In this document: positions 38,857 to 49,554 of the stretch, in pieces
Position numbering within the stretch: the stretch's first letter is position 1
How the letters are laid out: each line of letters starts with the position of its first letter
Source: Marinobacter sp.
GTDB taxonomy: Bacteria; Pseudomonadota; Gammaproteobacteria; Pseudomonadales; Oleiphilaceae
Reading direction: 5' to 3'
DNA: 64,000 nucleotides
NCBI GenBank assembly: GCA_018402255.1
Contig: JAGYIS010000008.1
Location: 434,001-498,000 of the forward strand
Notes under the pieces: model-generated
Database searches by the model: none
Told to the model about the DNA's origin: nothing
What the model saw: only the letters and a program-made list of their open reading frames with translations
Translations under genes and position numbers: made by a program

Positions 38857-40405
38857 TCAGTTTTTCGGGATGACCCGTTCCCGCACAAACACAACCAGGA
38901 TCACGGCCAGGGTGAGTACCGGCCAGGATCCTGCCTGCATGTAGGGGGTGCTGCCGGTGGCGGTATAGACCTCTCCGGTCAGCACGGCCCGCTCAAACTG
39001 AGGGATGCGCTCAGTGATCTGGCCCTTCTCGTCAATGATCGCGGTGACGCCGTTGTTGGTGCCCCGAAGCATGTAACGACCGGTTTCCAGTGCTCGCATG
39101 CGGGCAATCTGAAGGTGTTGCAGGGGGCCGATGGAGTCGCCAAACCAGCCGTCGTTGCTGATGGTCAGCAGGATGCCCGAGCTGCGGGCGTTAAACGCGA
39201 CGAAGTCTGGGTAGGCCACTTCGTAGCAGATGTAGGGCATGATGTTGACGCCGTTGGCGTCCAGTGGAGCCTGGTACTTGGGGCCACGGCGAAAAGCTGC
39301 TCATGGGCAGATCGAAAAACCCGATTAAACCTCTCAGGATGCCTTGCAACGGCACATACTCGCCGAAAGGCACCAGTTTTTGCTTGTGATAGATCCCTTC
39401 ACCGCTGCCAATGGCCATGATGCTGTTGTGAAAGGTGAAGTCCTCGATGCGTTCACTGTAGCCATACCATGGAATGCCGGTGATCAGGGTGCTGTTGTCA
39501 CCAAGTTGGTTGTTGATGTGGTCAATAACGCTGCCGGCCTGGTCCTGGGGGATCGGGATGGCGGTCTCCGGCCACAAAATCAGATCGCTTTGCCAGTGTT
39601 CCTCGGTCATGCCCAGGTACGCGACAATCTGATCTCGGAGAAAGTCCGGGTCCCATTTGATTTGTTGAGGAATGTTGCCTTGCATCGCGGCAAAGCTCAG
39701 GGGCTCGTCACTGAGTTGTGTCCAGTCAGCCTGTTTCATGGCAGGAGCAACAAACCAGGGGAGCAGTGCCAGGGCCACAGTGGCGGCCGCGGCTTTGCGA
39801 TGACCGGTCACAACAAGCCACCAAAGGGCATAAGCGGCGGCACCGGTAACGGTTATCCAGAAGGTCAGGCCATGAACGCCAGTCAGCGGTGCCAGACCGG
39901 CTAACGGGCCGTCGGTATGGGCGGTGCCCAGGTACATCCAGGGGAAGCCGGTCAGCAGCCAGCCTCGCAGCCAGTCACCCAGCACCCAGATCGCCGGGAA
40001 CAGAATGAGTCGTCGAACTCTGCTTTCCTTGGCAAGTTTGCCCCAGAACCAGAACGCGATGCCATGGAACAACGCCAGACCGGCAACGAACAGAATCATC
40101 AGGATGATGGCAACCAGTGCCGACGTATTGCCGTGTTCGCTGATGCTCACGTAAATCCAGCTGACCCCTGAGGCAAACAGGCCGAGGCCGACCAGCCAGC
40201 CTGAACGGAACAGCTTTGCCGAGGTCTGGTTCAGTGTTACCAGCAATATCAGGAATACCGATACCGGCCCCAGCCACCAAAGATAAAATGGCGAAAAGGT
40301 CAGCGTTTGCAAGGCCCCGGCGATCAGGAGGATCACCGGGGCAAGCCAGGAGCTCGATAAAAACTTGAGGTTTAGCGGGTGGCGTAGGCTGGATTCATGA
40401 TTCAC
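38857..40405 (-). pseudogene. lnt: Apolipoprotein N-acyltransferase Lnt, interrupted by a 1-nt frameshift
   Basis: Inner-membrane enzyme that adds the third acyl chain to lipoproteins. The first frame (GTG start 40405) encodes about six membrane helices and the nitrilase-fold part with LILWPETAIPIP (catalytic Glu) and KQKLVPFGEYVPL (catalytic Lys). After LPMSSFS it goes out of frame at about 39288-39291. The rest continues in another frame as RGPKY...IMPYICYEVAYPDF, where the Cys of YICYE is the expected nucleophile, down to the stop at 38857. One surplus base (G on the plus strand) accounts for it. Because Lnt is essential in E. coli, this may be a base-call error. It overlaps corC by 11 nt. 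Confidence 0.9.
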
Positions 40406-41240
40406 TTCGGGTTACCTGCAACAAACGGATGACTCGGTTATCGGCGTTGGCAATAGTAAACTGCAAACCACCGAATTCAACCGTTTCGCCCCGTCTGGGC
40501 AGGTGACCGAACTCTTTGAGAACAAGGCCGCCGATGGTATCGAACTCTTCCTCTTCCATACTGGACTCGAAGAACTCGTTGAAGTCATCAATCGGCGTTA
40601 CGGCTTTCACGGCATAAGTGCCGTCGCCACGGGCTTTGATGTGGGTTTCTTCATCAAAGTCGTGCTCATCCTCGATCTCGCCCACAATCTGCTCAAGAAC
40701 GTCTTCAATGGTGATCAGCCCGGCGGTACCACCGTACTCATCCACCACCATGGCCATGTGGTTGCGATTCTCCTTGAACTCTTTGAGCAGCTGGTTCAAT
40801 CGCTTGCTCTCGGGAACGAAGGTGGGCGGGCGCAGAATTTCGCGAATGCTGGACCAGTTCAGCTCGTTGTTCAGAGCTAAAGGCAACAGATCCTTGGCCA
40901 GCAAAACGCCAATCACGTCATCCTGGCTTTCACCGATAACCGGGAAACGACTGTGGGCAGAAGACATGATTTCAGGCAGGAATTCTTTGGGATCCTGAGA
41001 GGCTTTGACCGTGATCATCTGGGAGCGGGGGATCATGATTTCATCGACCCGCATGTCGATCACCTGCATGGCGCCTTCAATGATGCTCATGGAGTCAGGA
41101 TCAATGATGCTTTGAGATTCTGCATCACGGAGGATTTCCAGTACGTCCTCTACGGACTCCGGCCCACTGGAAAAGGCCTGTGATATACGCTCCAGCCAGG
41201 ACTTACCGCCCTGACTGCGACTCGACTGATCGTCGCTCAT
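40395..41240 (-). CDS. corC: CBS-domain protein CorC/YbeX
   Basis: Soluble HlyC/CorC-family protein linked to Mg/Co efflux and, in E. coli as YbeX, to ribosome metabolism; 281 aa. Two CBS domains cover about residues 70-190 ([44 protein letters not shown]), followed by a CorC_HlyC transporter-associated domain (about 200-275). No membrane domain. The start overlaps the ybeY stop by ATGA. Confidence 0.95.
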   Translation of the reverse strand: MSDDQSSRSQGGKSWLERISQAFSSGPESVEDVLEILRDAESQSIIDPDSMSIIEGAMQVIDMRVDEIMIPRSQMITVKASQDPKEFLPEIMSSAHSRFPVIGESQDDVIGVLLAKDLLPLALNNELNWSSIREILRPPTFVPESKRLNQLLKEFKENRNHMAMVVDEYGGTAGLITIEDVLEQIVGEIEDEHDFDEETHIKARGDGTYAVKAVTPIDDFNEFFESSMEEEEFDTIGGLVLKEFGHLPRRGETVEFGGLQFTIANADNRVIRLLQVTRSES

Positions 41241-41710
41241 GAGTCTTGTTCCGTTTCCTCTGCTTCGTAAGGGTTGATAAATCCAAGCTGCGCAAGCAGC
41301 CGGATCTCGAGGGCTTCCATAACCTCGGCATCATCGTCTTCAATATGATCGTAGCCCTGGAGGTGCAACATACCGTGCACCACCATGTGAGCCCAGTGGG
41401 CGACAGGGGCTTTACGCTGCACCTGCGCCTCTTGCTCAACAACCGGAGCGCAAATCACGAGATCTCCGGCTAATGGCATCGTTATACCCGGTGGTGCGTC
41501 AAATGGAAAGGACAAAACATTGGTGGGTTTGTCTTTTCCCCGGTATTGATGGTTCAAGGCCTGGCTCTCTTCAACACCAACAATACGAATCGTAACCTCG
41601 GACGGATCCTCGCCCTGCCACGCCAACTCAGCCCAGGCCTGAAGTTGCGCCTCGTCCGGAACGCCGGAGCCTCCAAAGGCGTTCTGAAAATCAACGGTCA
41701 GCTTGCTCAT
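41237..41710 (-). CDS. ybeY: Endoribonuclease YbeY
   Basis: Zinc endoribonuclease for 16S rRNA maturation and ribosome quality control; 157 aa. The metal site is [14 protein letters not shown] (about residues 113-126), matching HGxLHLxGYDH. The conserved Arg and [10 protein letters not shown] are present. ATGA overlaps on both sides join phoH-ybeY-corC. Confidence 0.96.
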   Translation of the reverse strand: MSKLTVDFQNAFGGSGVPDEAQLQAWAELAWQGEDPSEVTIRIVGVEESQALNHQYRGKDKPTNVLSFPFDAPPGITMPLAGDLVICAPVVEQEAQVQRKAPVAHWAHMVVHGMLHLQGYDHIEDDDAEVMEALEIRLLAQLGFINPYEAEETEQDS

Positions 41711-42747
41711 TGGTTTTTGTTGCTCACGTCGTCCAGGGAGTCGTAGGCTTCGACGATGCGCTGAACCAGCGGGTGACGCACCACGTCTTTCGATTCAAAC
41801 CGGGTAAAGCCAATGCCGCGCACCTTGCTCAGCACGCCCGCCGCATGAATCAGGCCCGAGTTCTGGCCCCGTGGCAGATCGACTTGGGTGGTGTCGCCGG
41901 TGATCACGGCGGTGGAGCCAAAGCCAATCCGGGTCAGGAACATCTTCATCTGTTCCCGGGTGGTGTTCTGGCTTTCGTCCAGGATGATAAACGAGTTATT
42001 AAGGGTGCGGCCACGCATAAAGGCCAGCGGTGCAATCTCGATCACGCTTTTCTCGATCAGACGGGTAACCTGTTCAAAGCCGAGCATTTCATAGAGTGCG
42101 TCGTACAGCGGCCGCAGGTAAGGGTCCACCTTCTGGGCCAGATCACCAGGCAGAAAGCCCAGTTTTTCTCCGGCCTCGACAGCCGGGCGCACCAGCAGAA
42201 TGCGTTTGACCTGCTCGTCTTTCAGGGCTTCGACGGCACAGGCAACCGCCAGCCAGGTCTTGCCTGTACCCGCCGGTCCGATGCCGAAGTTGATGTCGTG
42301 TGTGCGGATGCTGTGCACATACTTCTGCTGGTTCTTGCCACGGGGCTTGGCGGTCAGTTTGGGGGTTTTGATGATGGTAACCTGCCCGTCGTCGTAGGGC
42401 ACATCATCAGGCAGCCTTTCCAGCCCGGTTTCACGAATATACAAATGCACGGTGTCTGGCTGTATGTCGCTGGAGGCCTCGGTTTCCCGATACATATGGC
42501 GGATAACTTCAGTGGCAGCGGCGACGTTTTCGGTGTGCCCCTCAACCCGGAAGTGGTGGCCACGGCGGCCCACTTTTACCTGCAGACGTTTTTCAATCAT
42601 CTTCAGGTGTTCATCAAACTGACCGCACAGGGTGGTCAGTCTTCTTTGGTCTACCGGGTGCAGGTCAAATTGTCTGCTGTCTTGAGTGTTCAATCTTGCT
42701 CCGTCTGGTTTGCTCCCCCTTGGCGCTTGGTTTCGGGGAGTTTGCAT
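41707..42747 (-). CDS. phoH: PhoH-family ATPase YbeZ
   Basis: P-loop ATPase of the PhoH-like family, proposed to assist YbeY in RNA handling; 346 aa. A KH-like N-terminal part ([18 protein letters not shown]) precedes the Walker [10 protein letters not shown] (about 159-167) and [23 protein letters not shown] with Walker B. The ribosome site is weak (ACAGAA before ATG), and element D begins only 19 nt upstream. Confidence 0.94.
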   Translation of the reverse strand: MQTPRNQAPRGSKPDGARLNTQDSRQFDLHPVDQRRLTTLCGQFDEHLKMIEKRLQVKVGRRGHHFRVEGHTENVAAATEVIRHMYRETEASSDIQPDTVHLYIRETGLERLPDDVPYDDGQVTIIKTPKLTAKPRGKNQQKYVHSIRTHDINFGIGPAGTGKTWLAVACAVEALKDEQVKRILLVRPAVEAGEKLGFLPGDLAQKVDPYLRPLYDALYEMLGFEQVTRLIEKSVIEIAPLAFMRGRTLNNSFIILDESQNTTREQMKMFLTRIGFGSTAVITGDTTQVDLPRGQNSGLIHAAGVLSKVRGIGFTRFESKDVVRHPLVQRIVEAYDSLDDVSNKNQ

Positions 42748-42766
42748 TTCTGTGTTTGGTACCGTT

Positions 42767-42877
42767 GGGCGGGGCGGGTAGCGCTGTCAAAAAAACGCCC
42801 GTGAATACATCCCTGTAGGGCTTCGTCGCGCCATCCCTGGCGCTCCAGATTTTTTGACAGCGCTACCCACCCCGCCC
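42767..42877 (-). repeat. GGA-hairpin element D
   Basis: 28-bp arms (42767-42794, 42850-42877) with one mismatch, their inner ends being A6/T6. Both minus-strand loops are CAGGGATG; one sits in CTACAGGGATGT, close to the CsrA SELEX consensus RUACARGGAUGU. GGA spacing 24 nt. GGA strand is sense for phoH. Confidence 0.87.
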
Positions 42878-43008
42878 TTGTCTAAATAATGTGCAGGCCC
42901 GCAGGGCTAAAAACAAGTAGGAGGAGGGGGTTAAATTTAAGAGAATTCCTGCCTGACCCGCGGTAGGTTGTTCTTTTTAGCATGCCACTCGGAAGTCGAG
43001 TGAGTGAG

Positions 43009-43109
43009 AGGTTCAGGGTAACTCCCAAAAATCTGGAGCGCCATGGATGGCGCGACGAAGCCCTACAGGGAGGTACTTGCGGGCGTTTTTTGGGAGTTAC
43101 CCTGAACCT
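43009..43109 (+). repeat. GGA-hairpin element E
   Basis: Perfect 23-bp arms (43009-43031, 43087-43109). Plus-strand loops are CATGGATG on a GCGCCA stem and CAGGGAGG with a weakened stem; GGA spacing 24 nt. It is inverted relative to element D and ends 49 nt from the miaB stop. Confidence 0.87.
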
Positions 43110-43158
43110 GTCACCGCCCCCAAATCCAGAGGACATAGGGGCAGGCTAAACTGCAAAA

Positions 43159-44505
43159 TCAGAACAGCTCAGAGTTGACCGGAACCCCGCGCAAGGAATT
43201 GGCGTAGGCCTGAACAATTTCGACATCGACAAAATGGCCGACCACCGCAGGGTTGTCGTGGCGGAAATTGACGATCCGGTTGTTCTCGGTGCGGCCAGAG
43301 TATTCGCCGGGATCTTTCTTGGACAAGCCCGTGACCAGAATCCGCTGGGTGCTGCCGACCATCTTGCGGCTGATATCCATCACATGCTGGTTGATCCGGT
43401 CCTGCAGAATCGACAATCGCTGCTTCTTGACCTCCATCGGCGTGTCATCCGGCAAATCCGCGGCCGGTGTGCCCGGACGGGCACTGTAGACAAAACTGAA
43501 GGACATATCGAAGCCGATGTCGTTGATCAGTTTCATGGTGTCTTCGAAGTCTTTATCGGATTCGCCCGGGAAACCGATGATAAAGTCCGAGGAAAAGCTG
43601 ATATCTGGTCGGATCTTCCGTAAACGGCGCAGTTTGGATTTGTACTCCAGCGCCGTGTGACCGCGCTTCATCGCCGCCAGAATGCGATCAGAGCCGCTCT
43701 GCACCGGCAGGTGCAGGTGACTGACCAGTTCCGGAACCCGCTCGTAGATCTCGATCAGCGAATCGCTGAACTCGACCGGGTGAGACGTGGTGTAGCGGAT
43801 GCGGTCGATGCCCTCGATGGAGGCAATCAGTTCGATCAGCTCGGCCATGTCCATGACGTCGCCGTCGTGGGTATCGCCACGGTAAGCGTTAACGTTCTGT
43901 CCCAGCAGGTTCACCTCACGCACGCCCTGGCTGGCCAGGTGGGCAACTTCGGCGATCACGTCGTCGACCGGGCGGCTGACTTCTTCGCCGCGGGTGTAGG
44001 GCACCACGCAGAAGGTGCAGTATTTGCTGCAGCCTTCCATGATCGAGACAAACGCGGACGGACCGTCGGCGCCGGGGTCGGGCAGGTTGTCGAATTTTTC
44101 GATCTCGGGAAAGCTGACGTCGACCACGCCCACGCCGTTACCTTTGGTGCGTATTTCGGTGATCATGTCGGGCAGGCGGTGCAGGGTTTGCGGGCCGAAC
44201 ACCATGTCGACAAACGGGGCCCGGTCGATGATGGCCTGGCCTTCCTGGCTGGCGACGCAGCCGCCCACGCCGATAATCAGGTCGGGCTTTTTGCTTTTGA
44301 GCTTTTTCCAGCGGCCGAGCTGGTGGAACACTTTGTCCTGGGCTTTTTCGCGGATGGAGCAGGTGTTCAGCAGCAGGATGTCGGCGTCATCGGGCGAGTC
44401 GGTCATTTCGACGGCTTCGCCGGTTTTGAGCAGGTCGGCCATGCGGGCCGAGTCGTACTCGTTCATTTGGCAGCCGTGGGTTTTGATGTACAGCTTTTTG
44501 GCCAT
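43159..44505 (-). CDS. miaB: tRNA-2-methylthio-N6-dimethylallyladenosine synthase MiaB
   Basis: Radical SAM methylthiotransferase that converts i6A37 (made by MiaA) to ms2i6A37; 448 aa. The start is the ATG at 44505 ([19 protein letters not shown]). The N-terminal UPF0004 domain has three cluster cysteines in [15 protein letters not shown] and GGCVASQEG. The radical SAM motif is CSKYCTFC (about 155-162). A TRAM domain ends the protein. Confidence 0.97.
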   Translation of the reverse strand: MAKKLYIKTHGCQMNEYDSARMADLLKTGEAVEMTDSPDDADILLLNTCSIREKAQDKVFHQLGRWKKLKSKKPDLIIGVGGCVASQEGQAIIDRAPFVDMVFGPQTLHRLPDMITEIRTKGNGVGVVDVSFPEIEKFDNLPDPGADGPSAFVSIMEGCSKYCTFCVVPYTRGEEVSRPVDDVIAEVAHLASQGVREVNLLGQNVNAYRGDTHDGDVMDMAELIELIASIEGIDRIRYTTSHPVEFSDSLIEIYERVPELVSHLHLPVQSGSDRILAAMKRGHTALEYKSKLRRLRKIRPDISFSSDFIIGFPGESDKDFEDTMKLINDIGFDMSFSFVYSARPGTPAADLPDDTPMEVKKQRLSILQDRINQHVMDISRKMVGSTQRILVTGLSKKDPGEYSGRTENNRIVNFRHDNPAVVGHFVDVEIVQAYANSLRGVPVNSELF

Positions 44506-44577
44506 GGGTCTCACGTCGTTTGATGTGTGTTGCGCCGGCAGGTGGAGATTTTGGCGCTGGCAAAAATTGGACTGCAC

Positions 44578-44583
44578 ATTATA
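44578..44583 (-). promoter_or_regulatory. Consensus minus-10 of the miaB promoter
   Basis: TATAAT on the minus strand, 73 nt before the miaB ATG. The best upstream TTGAAG is only 14 nt away, so the minus-35 is uncertain. Confidence 0.5.
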
Positions 44584-44661
44584 GCGGGGTGCTTAAACTT
44601 CAACCACCGTTGTCTCGGGTTTTGCTGTGGTATCATTCGCAGCAACTCCAGTTTGGTGCAT

Positions 44662-44776
44662 GAAGGCTTTTGGGGTGAGCTTTCCAAAACACGCTCCTTC
44701 GGCACATCCATGTGGCGCTTGGGCTCCGCCATCCCTGGCTCCGCACAGTTTTGGAAAGCTCACCCCAAAACCCTTC
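44662..44776 (-). repeat. GGA-hairpin element F
   Basis: 29-bp arms (44662-44690, 44748-44776) with one mismatch. Minus-strand loops are CAGGGATG and CATGGATG (within CACATGGATGTG); GGA spacing 25 nt. The core shares GCGCTTGGGCTCCGCCATCC with element H. Confidence 0.86.
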
Positions 44777-44855
44777 CCATAAGCCTGTGCTGGATTCCTA
44801 AAGCTCTGATTGTGTTTATGGAAGCTGCCCAACACATCATTTAATCAACATACTT

Positions 44856-45590
44856 ATGACCCCCGAACGCCTTGCCCGAATCAAGCAGACCCTGAACACC
44901 CGTCAACCCGACCTGCGGGTGCTGACCGATCAGGTTCACAAGCCGCGAAACCTGTCTGCCATCATCCGTTCCTGTGATGCCTTTGGTCTGGCCCATATGC
45001 ACGTGGTGTGGCCGAAGGAAGGCTTTCGGGCGTTCCGGAAGACCGCTGGCGGCAGTTATCACTGGGTGACCACCCACACCCATCCGACCATGGACGAAGC
45101 CGTTGCCGGGCTGAAGGCTCAGGGCCACAAGATCTATGCCGCGCAGCTGTCAGAGCGGGCGGTGGATTTTCGGGAGGTGGATTACACCGTGCCTTGCACG
45201 ATCATCATGGGCAACGAAGTGGACGGGGTGAACCCGGTGACGGCGGAGCAGGCGGATGAGCACCTGGTGATTCCGATGATGGGGATGGTGGAGTCGCTGA
45301 ACGTGTCTTCGGCCTGTTCGATCATCCTGTCCGAAGCCCAGCGCCAGCGGCAGCTGGCGGGCATGTTTGAGCATCGGCGGCTGCCGGATGAGGAATACAA
45401 CCGCCTGCTGTTCCGTTGGTGCCAGCCAACGGTGAAGCGCTATTGCGACGACCGCAACCTGCCGTACCCGCCGATTGATCACGAAACCGGAGAGTTGATC
45501 GACGGGGTAGGGTGGATGCAGGAAGTCAGAGAGCTGAGGGCGAATCGCCCCAGGTGGGACGATCAACCGGAAAACATGGAATCAAACTAG
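44856..45590 (+). CDS. trmH: tRNA (guanosine-2'-O-)-methyltransferase TrmH
   Basis: SPOUT-class methyltransferase for Gm18 in tRNA; 244 aa. NLSAIIRSCDAFG (about residues 31-43), IIMGNEVDGVNP and the knot motif VIPMMGMVESLNVSSACSI identify it. A C-terminal tail of about 70 residues (VKRYCDDRNLPYPP) is shared with gammaproteobacterial TrmH. It is convergent with yejK (four-nt overlap of stops). Confidence 0.94.
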   Translation: MTPERLARIKQTLNTRQPDLRVLTDQVHKPRNLSAIIRSCDAFGLAHMHVVWPKEGFRAFRKTAGGSYHWVTTHTHPTMDEAVAGLKAQGHKIYAAQLSERAVDFREVDYTVPCTIIMGNEVDGVNPVTAEQADEHLVIPMMGMVESLNVSSACSIILSEAQRQRQLAGMFEHRRLPDEEYNRLLFRWCQPTVKRYCDDRNLPYPPIDHETGELIDGVGWMQEVRELRANRPRWDDQPENMESN

Positions 45591-46603
45591 TCCTCGCGAG
45601 CTTCCAGGTAACGCTGCAACTGCTCCCGCAAGGCCTTGGGCAGGCGGGTGATGGTCAGGGCGTCTTTGTCGCGGTCGTAGTAGATCGCCTGGTTGACCAG
45701 GTCCGATGAGAACGAGACGCTCATGCCGCCGCCGGAGCCGGCAATGCGGACGAGTTTTTTGACCTTGCGGTGGTCCGGGTGCAGTACGCCGGTTTCGGGC
45801 ATTTCCGCGTTCTGGCTGGCGAATTCCTTGAAGCGTTCTGGCTGGCTTTCGTCCAGATAGCTCGACAGGGCCTCGATGGCCACCGGCTCGCCCAGGGCGT
45901 GCTGGTCTTTGCAGAATTCGTAGGCTTTGGTGCGCACTTCGCCGGCTTTTTCTGGCTCGCTGGATTTGGCGAAGGCTTCGACCGCGTCCAGAAAGGTCAT
46001 GGTTTCTTTTTCCACGTCCACGCTGTTGGTGAATGCGCACAGGCGAATGAACAGGTCGCCGGGATCACCGGTGCCGCGGGCGTGGATAAGTGTCATGTAG
46101 TTGTCGCTGGCGTTGTCGTTGCGCCAGTCGTCCAGTTCGATTCTTACGGCCAGGTTGAGGCGTGACAGGCTCAGCACATCGGTGGCGTCCAGCTTCTGAG
46201 TGCCGTCGAAGCGCATGGCGCCGTCGGTCTCGAGGATGTACAGATAGACCACTTCCGAATCTGCCAGGGCGTCATGCACCACCATCAGGTGACCATCGAA
46301 TTCCTCCTGACTGCCGTTGAGAAGTTCCTGCCAGTGGCCGAACAGGCGATCGGTGATGGCGGTGAAGGTTTGTTTGTCTTCCAGATAGTCTTTGAGCCAG
46401 GCGCTAAAAGGGCTCTCGCCGACGTCTTCGGAGAAGCGGCCGTATTTTTTACCGGGCTTGCTGTTGAACAGTCGCTTCATCTGTTTATGCAGGGCTTCGT
46501 AGTCGCCACCGGGCTCCTGCTGAGCCTCACCGGCAACAAGACGGGCAGGCTGGCCCGGCTGGTACTGGCTGGCGAAGGCGGTGCGCAGGTGTTTGATGGC
46601 CAT
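45587..46603 (-). CDS. yejK: Nucleoid-associated protein YejK (NdpA family)
   Basis: 37-kDa nucleoid protein; 338 aa, family length. The N terminus (MAIKHLRTAF) and the C-terminal VRIAGSGGGMSVSFSSDLVNQAIYYD segment match the NdpA pattern. DNA binding is known for E. coli YejK; the detailed role is unclear. Single-gene unit between trmH and cysDN. Confidence 0.9.
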   Translation of the reverse strand: MAIKHLRTAFASQYQPGQPARLVAGEAQQEPGGDYEALHKQMKRLFNSKPGKKYGRFSEDVGESPFSAWLKDYLEDKQTFTAITDRLFGHWQELLNGSQEEFDGHLMVVHDALADSEVVYLYILETDGAMRFDGTQKLDATDVLSLSRLNLAVRIELDDWRNDNASDNYMTLIHARGTGDPGDLFIRLCAFTNSVDVEKETMTFLDAVEAFAKSSEPEKAGEVRTKAYEFCKDQHALGEPVAIEALSSYLDESQPERFKEFASQNAEMPETGVLHPDHRKVKKLVRIAGSGGGMSVSFSSDLVNQAIYYDRDKDALTITRLPKALREQLQRYLEARED

Positions 46604-46749
46604 TGTGTTCAGCTCCTGTGGTTAATCTTGATGGCGGGGGATTGTGCCATGGTCTGACTTATTGGTCATTGCCTGCTTTTGATGTGGGGGCAGATTACGG
46701 GTTGCGGAAGGAGGCTTCGGGAATTGGTTGATGTTCGACGGGGGGGTAG

Positions 46750-46788
46750 GCAAAAGATCCCCTACCCGGCAACCGCCAAGGTAGGGGG
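46750..46788 (-). terminator. Probable terminator of cysDN
   Basis: On the minus strand CCCCTACC, a 13-nt loop and GGTAGGGG are followed by ATCTTTTG, starting nine nt beyond the cysN stop. The U-run is short. Confidence 0.6.
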
Positions 46789-46796
46789 TGTTCGCA

Positions 46797-48455
46797 TTAA
46801 ACCCGCTGGCTGCGGGCCAATTTCTGAAGAAGCCCGGAAACCACAGCCGGAATCTCGGCTTCGGTTTCAGCTGAAATGCTGGCATTGGCAATGTCAGAGC
46901 CAAGGTTCACGGTCACAGCCACCAGACCGTGGGCGGTCAGCAGCTGAGCCACACGACGGCGCTCATCGGCATCGCCGGTGTTTTCTTCAGACACCACCAC
47001 AGCCGTCTTGCCTTGATCAAACAGTGCCCGCTCCACGGCCATGGCCAGTTGCGGCGCGTGTTTGCCATTGCAGGCGATGATGGCCGGTTTTTGGGCGAGT
47101 CGACGTTCGCGTTCTTCCGGGGTAACCGGATCCAGCGATTCCAGGCCGTCGGCCAAACCGGCGATCATGCCCGCGCCAACCGTGACGTTGGTCAAGCGGT
47201 CGATGATGATGAAGCTGCCCGTGGCATGGTTGCGCTGGTAGGCGTCGAACGCAATGGGTTGGTTCAGGGTCAGTTCGCACAGGCCGATTTCGTTGAGCTG
47301 GAGCTGGCTCGGATTCGGGTTCTGCTCCAGGGTGTTCACGTCGGTCTGATGATGAATCTTCTTCACCGTGCCGGAGGTAAACGTGGGCCCCAGTTTGATG
47401 TCATAGAGACGACCGGTTTCCAGTGGGGCGTCTATCATCCACACCAGGTTGGCGTTGAAGCGGTTGTGAACCTCTGGCTCATCTTCCGCTTTCACCAGCA
47501 TGTCGCCTCGACTGATGTCGATTTCGTCTTCCAGGGTCAGGGTGACCGCCTGGTCTATGTAGGCTTCGCTCAGGTTGCCGTCAAAGGTCACGATCTCTTT
47601 GACCTTGCTGGTGCGACGCGAGGGCAGGGCCATTACCGTTTCGCCAGGGCGGATCACACCGGAGGCGACGGTGCCGCAAAAGCCACGGAAGTTCAGGTTG
47701 GGCCGGGTGACGTACTGCACCGGAAAGCGGAAATGCTCCAGGTTTTTGTCCCGGGAGACTTCCACCGTTTCCAGTATTTCCATCAGTGGCTGGCCGCTAA
47801 ACCAGGGCGTGTTGTCACTTTTGTTGACCACGTTGTCGCCGTCGAGGGCGGAGATCGGTACAAAGCGGATATCGTTCAGGCCGAGGCGGGCAGCAAAGGC
47901 CTGATACTCGTCGCGGATTTCATTGAAGCGCTGTTCGCTGAAATCCACCAGGTCCATCTTGTTCACCGCGACCACAATGTGGCGAATGCCCAGCAGCGAA
48001 GCAATAAAGGAGTGCCGGCGAGTCTGGGTCATCACGCCGTGGCGGGCGTCGATCATCAGGATGGCCAGTTGCGCGGTCGAGGCTCCGGTGGCCATGTTGC
48101 GGGTGTACTGCTCATGGCCCGGGGTGTCGGCGATAATAAACTTGCGCTTGTCGGTGCTGAAGTAGCGGTAGGCGACATCAATGGTGATGCCTTGTTCGCG
48201 CTCGGCCTGCAGACCATCCACCAGCAGGGCCAGATCCAGCTTTTCGCCGGTGGTGCCCATCTTGGCGCTGTCGGTTTTCAGGCTGGCCATGTGATCTTCA
48301 TAGATCATTTTGGTGTCGTGCAGCAGGCGGCCGATCAGCGTGCTTTTGCCATCGTCGACGCTGCCGCAGGTCAGCAGGCGCAGCAGCTCTTTGTTCTCGT
48401 GTTGTTTCAGGTACGCCAGAATATCGTCGGCGATCAGTTCAGACTGGTGTGACAT
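46797..48455 (-). CDS. cysN: Sulfate adenylyltransferase subunit CysN with a degenerate APS-kinase-like tail
   Basis: GTPase subunit of ATP sulfurylase, first step of sulphate assimilation; 552 aa versus about 475 for E. coli CysN. EF-Tu-like G motifs GSVDDGKST (31-39), DTPGHEQY and NKMDLVD are intact. Residues about 453-552 align with the APS kinase (CysC) part of CysNC fusions: [33 protein letters not shown] parallels the kinase start, but the P-loop GLSGxGKST is replaced by CNGKHAPQL and the domain is shortened. Kinase activity is therefore unlikely. One nt separates it from cysD. Confidence 0.93.
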   Translation of the reverse strand: MSHQSELIADDILAYLKQHENKELLRLLTCGSVDDGKSTLIGRLLHDTKMIYEDHMASLKTDSAKMGTTGEKLDLALLVDGLQAEREQGITIDVAYRYFSTDKRKFIIADTPGHEQYTRNMATGASTAQLAILMIDARHGVMTQTRRHSFIASLLGIRHIVVAVNKMDLVDFSEQRFNEIRDEYQAFAARLGLNDIRFVPISALDGDNVVNKSDNTPWFSGQPLMEILETVEVSRDKNLEHFRFPVQYVTRPNLNFRGFCGTVASGVIRPGETVMALPSRRTSKVKEIVTFDGNLSEAYIDQAVTLTLEDEIDISRGDMLVKAEDEPEVHNRFNANLVWMIDAPLETGRLYDIKLGPTFTSGTVKKIHHQTDVNTLEQNPNPSQLQLNEIGLCELTLNQPIAFDAYQRNHATGSFIIIDRLTNVTVGAGMIAGLADGLESLDPVTPEERERRLAQKPAIIACNGKHAPQLAMAVERALFDQGKTAVVVSEENTGDADERRRVAQLLTAHGLVAVTVNLGSDIANASISAETEAEIPAVVSGLLQKLARSQRV

Positions 48456-48456
48456 C

Positions 48457-49365
48457 TCAGAAATACCCTTCGCGCTTTTTCTGTTCCATGGAGCCGGCCG
48501 AATCGTGATCGATCACGCGGCCCTGGCGTTCGGAGCTGGTGGCCAGCAGCATTTCCTGAATGATATCCGGCAGCGTGTTTGCCTCAGACTCGATGGCGCC
48601 GGTCAGTGGGTAGCAGCCCAGGGTTCGGAAACGTACCGATTTCATCATCGGTTTCTCGCCTTCCTTCAGGGGCATACGGTCGTCGTCCACCATGATCAGG
48701 GTGCCATCGCGATCGACGACCGGGCGCACGGCCGAGAAGTACAGGGGCACGATGTCGATGTTTTCCAGGTAGATGTATTGCCAGATATCCAGCTCGGTCC
48801 AGTTTGAGAGCGGGAACACGCGAATGCTCTCGCCTTTGTTGACCTTGCCGTTGTAGATGTTCCAAAGCTCGGGCCGCTGGTTCTTCGGGTCCCAGCGATG
48901 GTGCTCATCGCGGAACGAATACACCCGTTCCTTGGCCCGGGATTTTTCCTCATCCCGGCGCGCACCGCCGAAGGCGGCATCAAACTTGTACTTGTCGAGC
49001 GCCTGTTTGAGGGCCTGGGTTTTCATCATGTCGGTGTGCTTGGCGCTGCCATGGGTAAACGGCCCGATGCCTTGCTTAACACCTTCTTCATTGGTGTGGA
49101 CGATCAGGTCGAGGCCATATCGGCTCACCTGCTTGTCACGGAATTCAATCATCTCCCGGAACTTCCAGGTGGTGTCGACGTGCATCAGAGGGAAGGGAGG
49201 CTTGCCCGGATAGAAGGCTTTCAGGGCCAGATGCAGCATCACGGCGGAGTCTTTGCCGACGGAGTAGAGCATCACCGGGTTATCAAACTCGGCTGCTACC
49301 TCCCGGATAATGTGGATGCTTTCGGCTTCCAGTTGTTTGAGATGAGTGAGGTTGTATGTCGTCAT
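48457..49365 (-). CDS. cysD: Sulfate adenylyltransferase subunit CysD
   Basis: PP-loop catalytic subunit of ATP sulfurylase; 302 aa from the ATG at 49365 (GGA five nt upstream). The pyrophosphatase loop is [15 protein letters not shown] (about residues 30-44). [16 protein letters not shown] and [12 protein letters not shown] are diagnostic. It heads a cysDN operon; the 190-nt upstream gap is AT-rich and probably carries the CysB-type promoter, which I cannot define. Confidence 0.97.
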   Translation of the reverse strand: MTTYNLTHLKQLEAESIHIIREVAAEFDNPVMLYSVGKDSAVMLHLALKAFYPGKPPFPLMHVDTTWKFREMIEFRDKQVSRYGLDLIVHTNEEGVKQGIGPFTHGSAKHTDMMKTQALKQALDKYKFDAAFGGARRDEEKSRAKERVYSFRDEHHRWDPKNQRPELWNIYNGKVNKGESIRVFPLSNWTELDIWQYIYLENIDIVPLYFSAVRPVVDRDGTLIMVDDDRMPLKEGEKPMMKSVRFRTLGCYPLTGAIESEANTLPDIIQEMLLATSSERQGRVIDHDSAGSMEQKKREGYF

Positions 49366-49554
49366 GATCATCCGTTGCCGCAAAGGGCGTTGTGATGGCT
49401 GAAAATCGGATGAAACACTATATCAGAGCGCTATAGGGTATAAGAAGGTCCCTGCTAAGAATTTGGGGTTCTAATAATATAGCATTGGCAGGCGTGGAGG
49501 GCCGCCTGCTGAACAATCCTGGGCGGGCATAGCGGCGCGAGGGCTTGAGTCTTG

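Larger units (their letters stand above)
42748..43158. other. phoH-miaB intergenic region
   Basis: 411 nt without a gene between two minus-strand genes. It holds elements D and E in inverted orientation, plus a small CACTCG/CGAGTG hairpin near 42986-43002 without a U-run. No clear promoter was found. Confidence 0.6.
44506..44855. other. miaB-trmH divergent intergenic region
   Basis: 350 nt without a gene, containing the miaB minus-10, a possible trmH minus-10 (TATCAT at 44631) and hairpin element F. If trmH is transcribed from that minus-10, element F lies in its leader, with the UCC-bearing strand as RNA. Confidence 0.55.

Noticed and set aside
42767..42877. Reading the hairpin elements as ordinary rho-independent terminators
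   Set aside because: T-runs, where present, sit inside the stem at the inner ends of the arms, not after it. Elements A, B, C and F lack them.
46929..48452. A 507-codon open frame antisense to cysN
   Set aside because: It is a shadow of a GC-rich gene. It has no ribosome site and a low-complexity translation, while the cysN frame carries all G-protein motifs.
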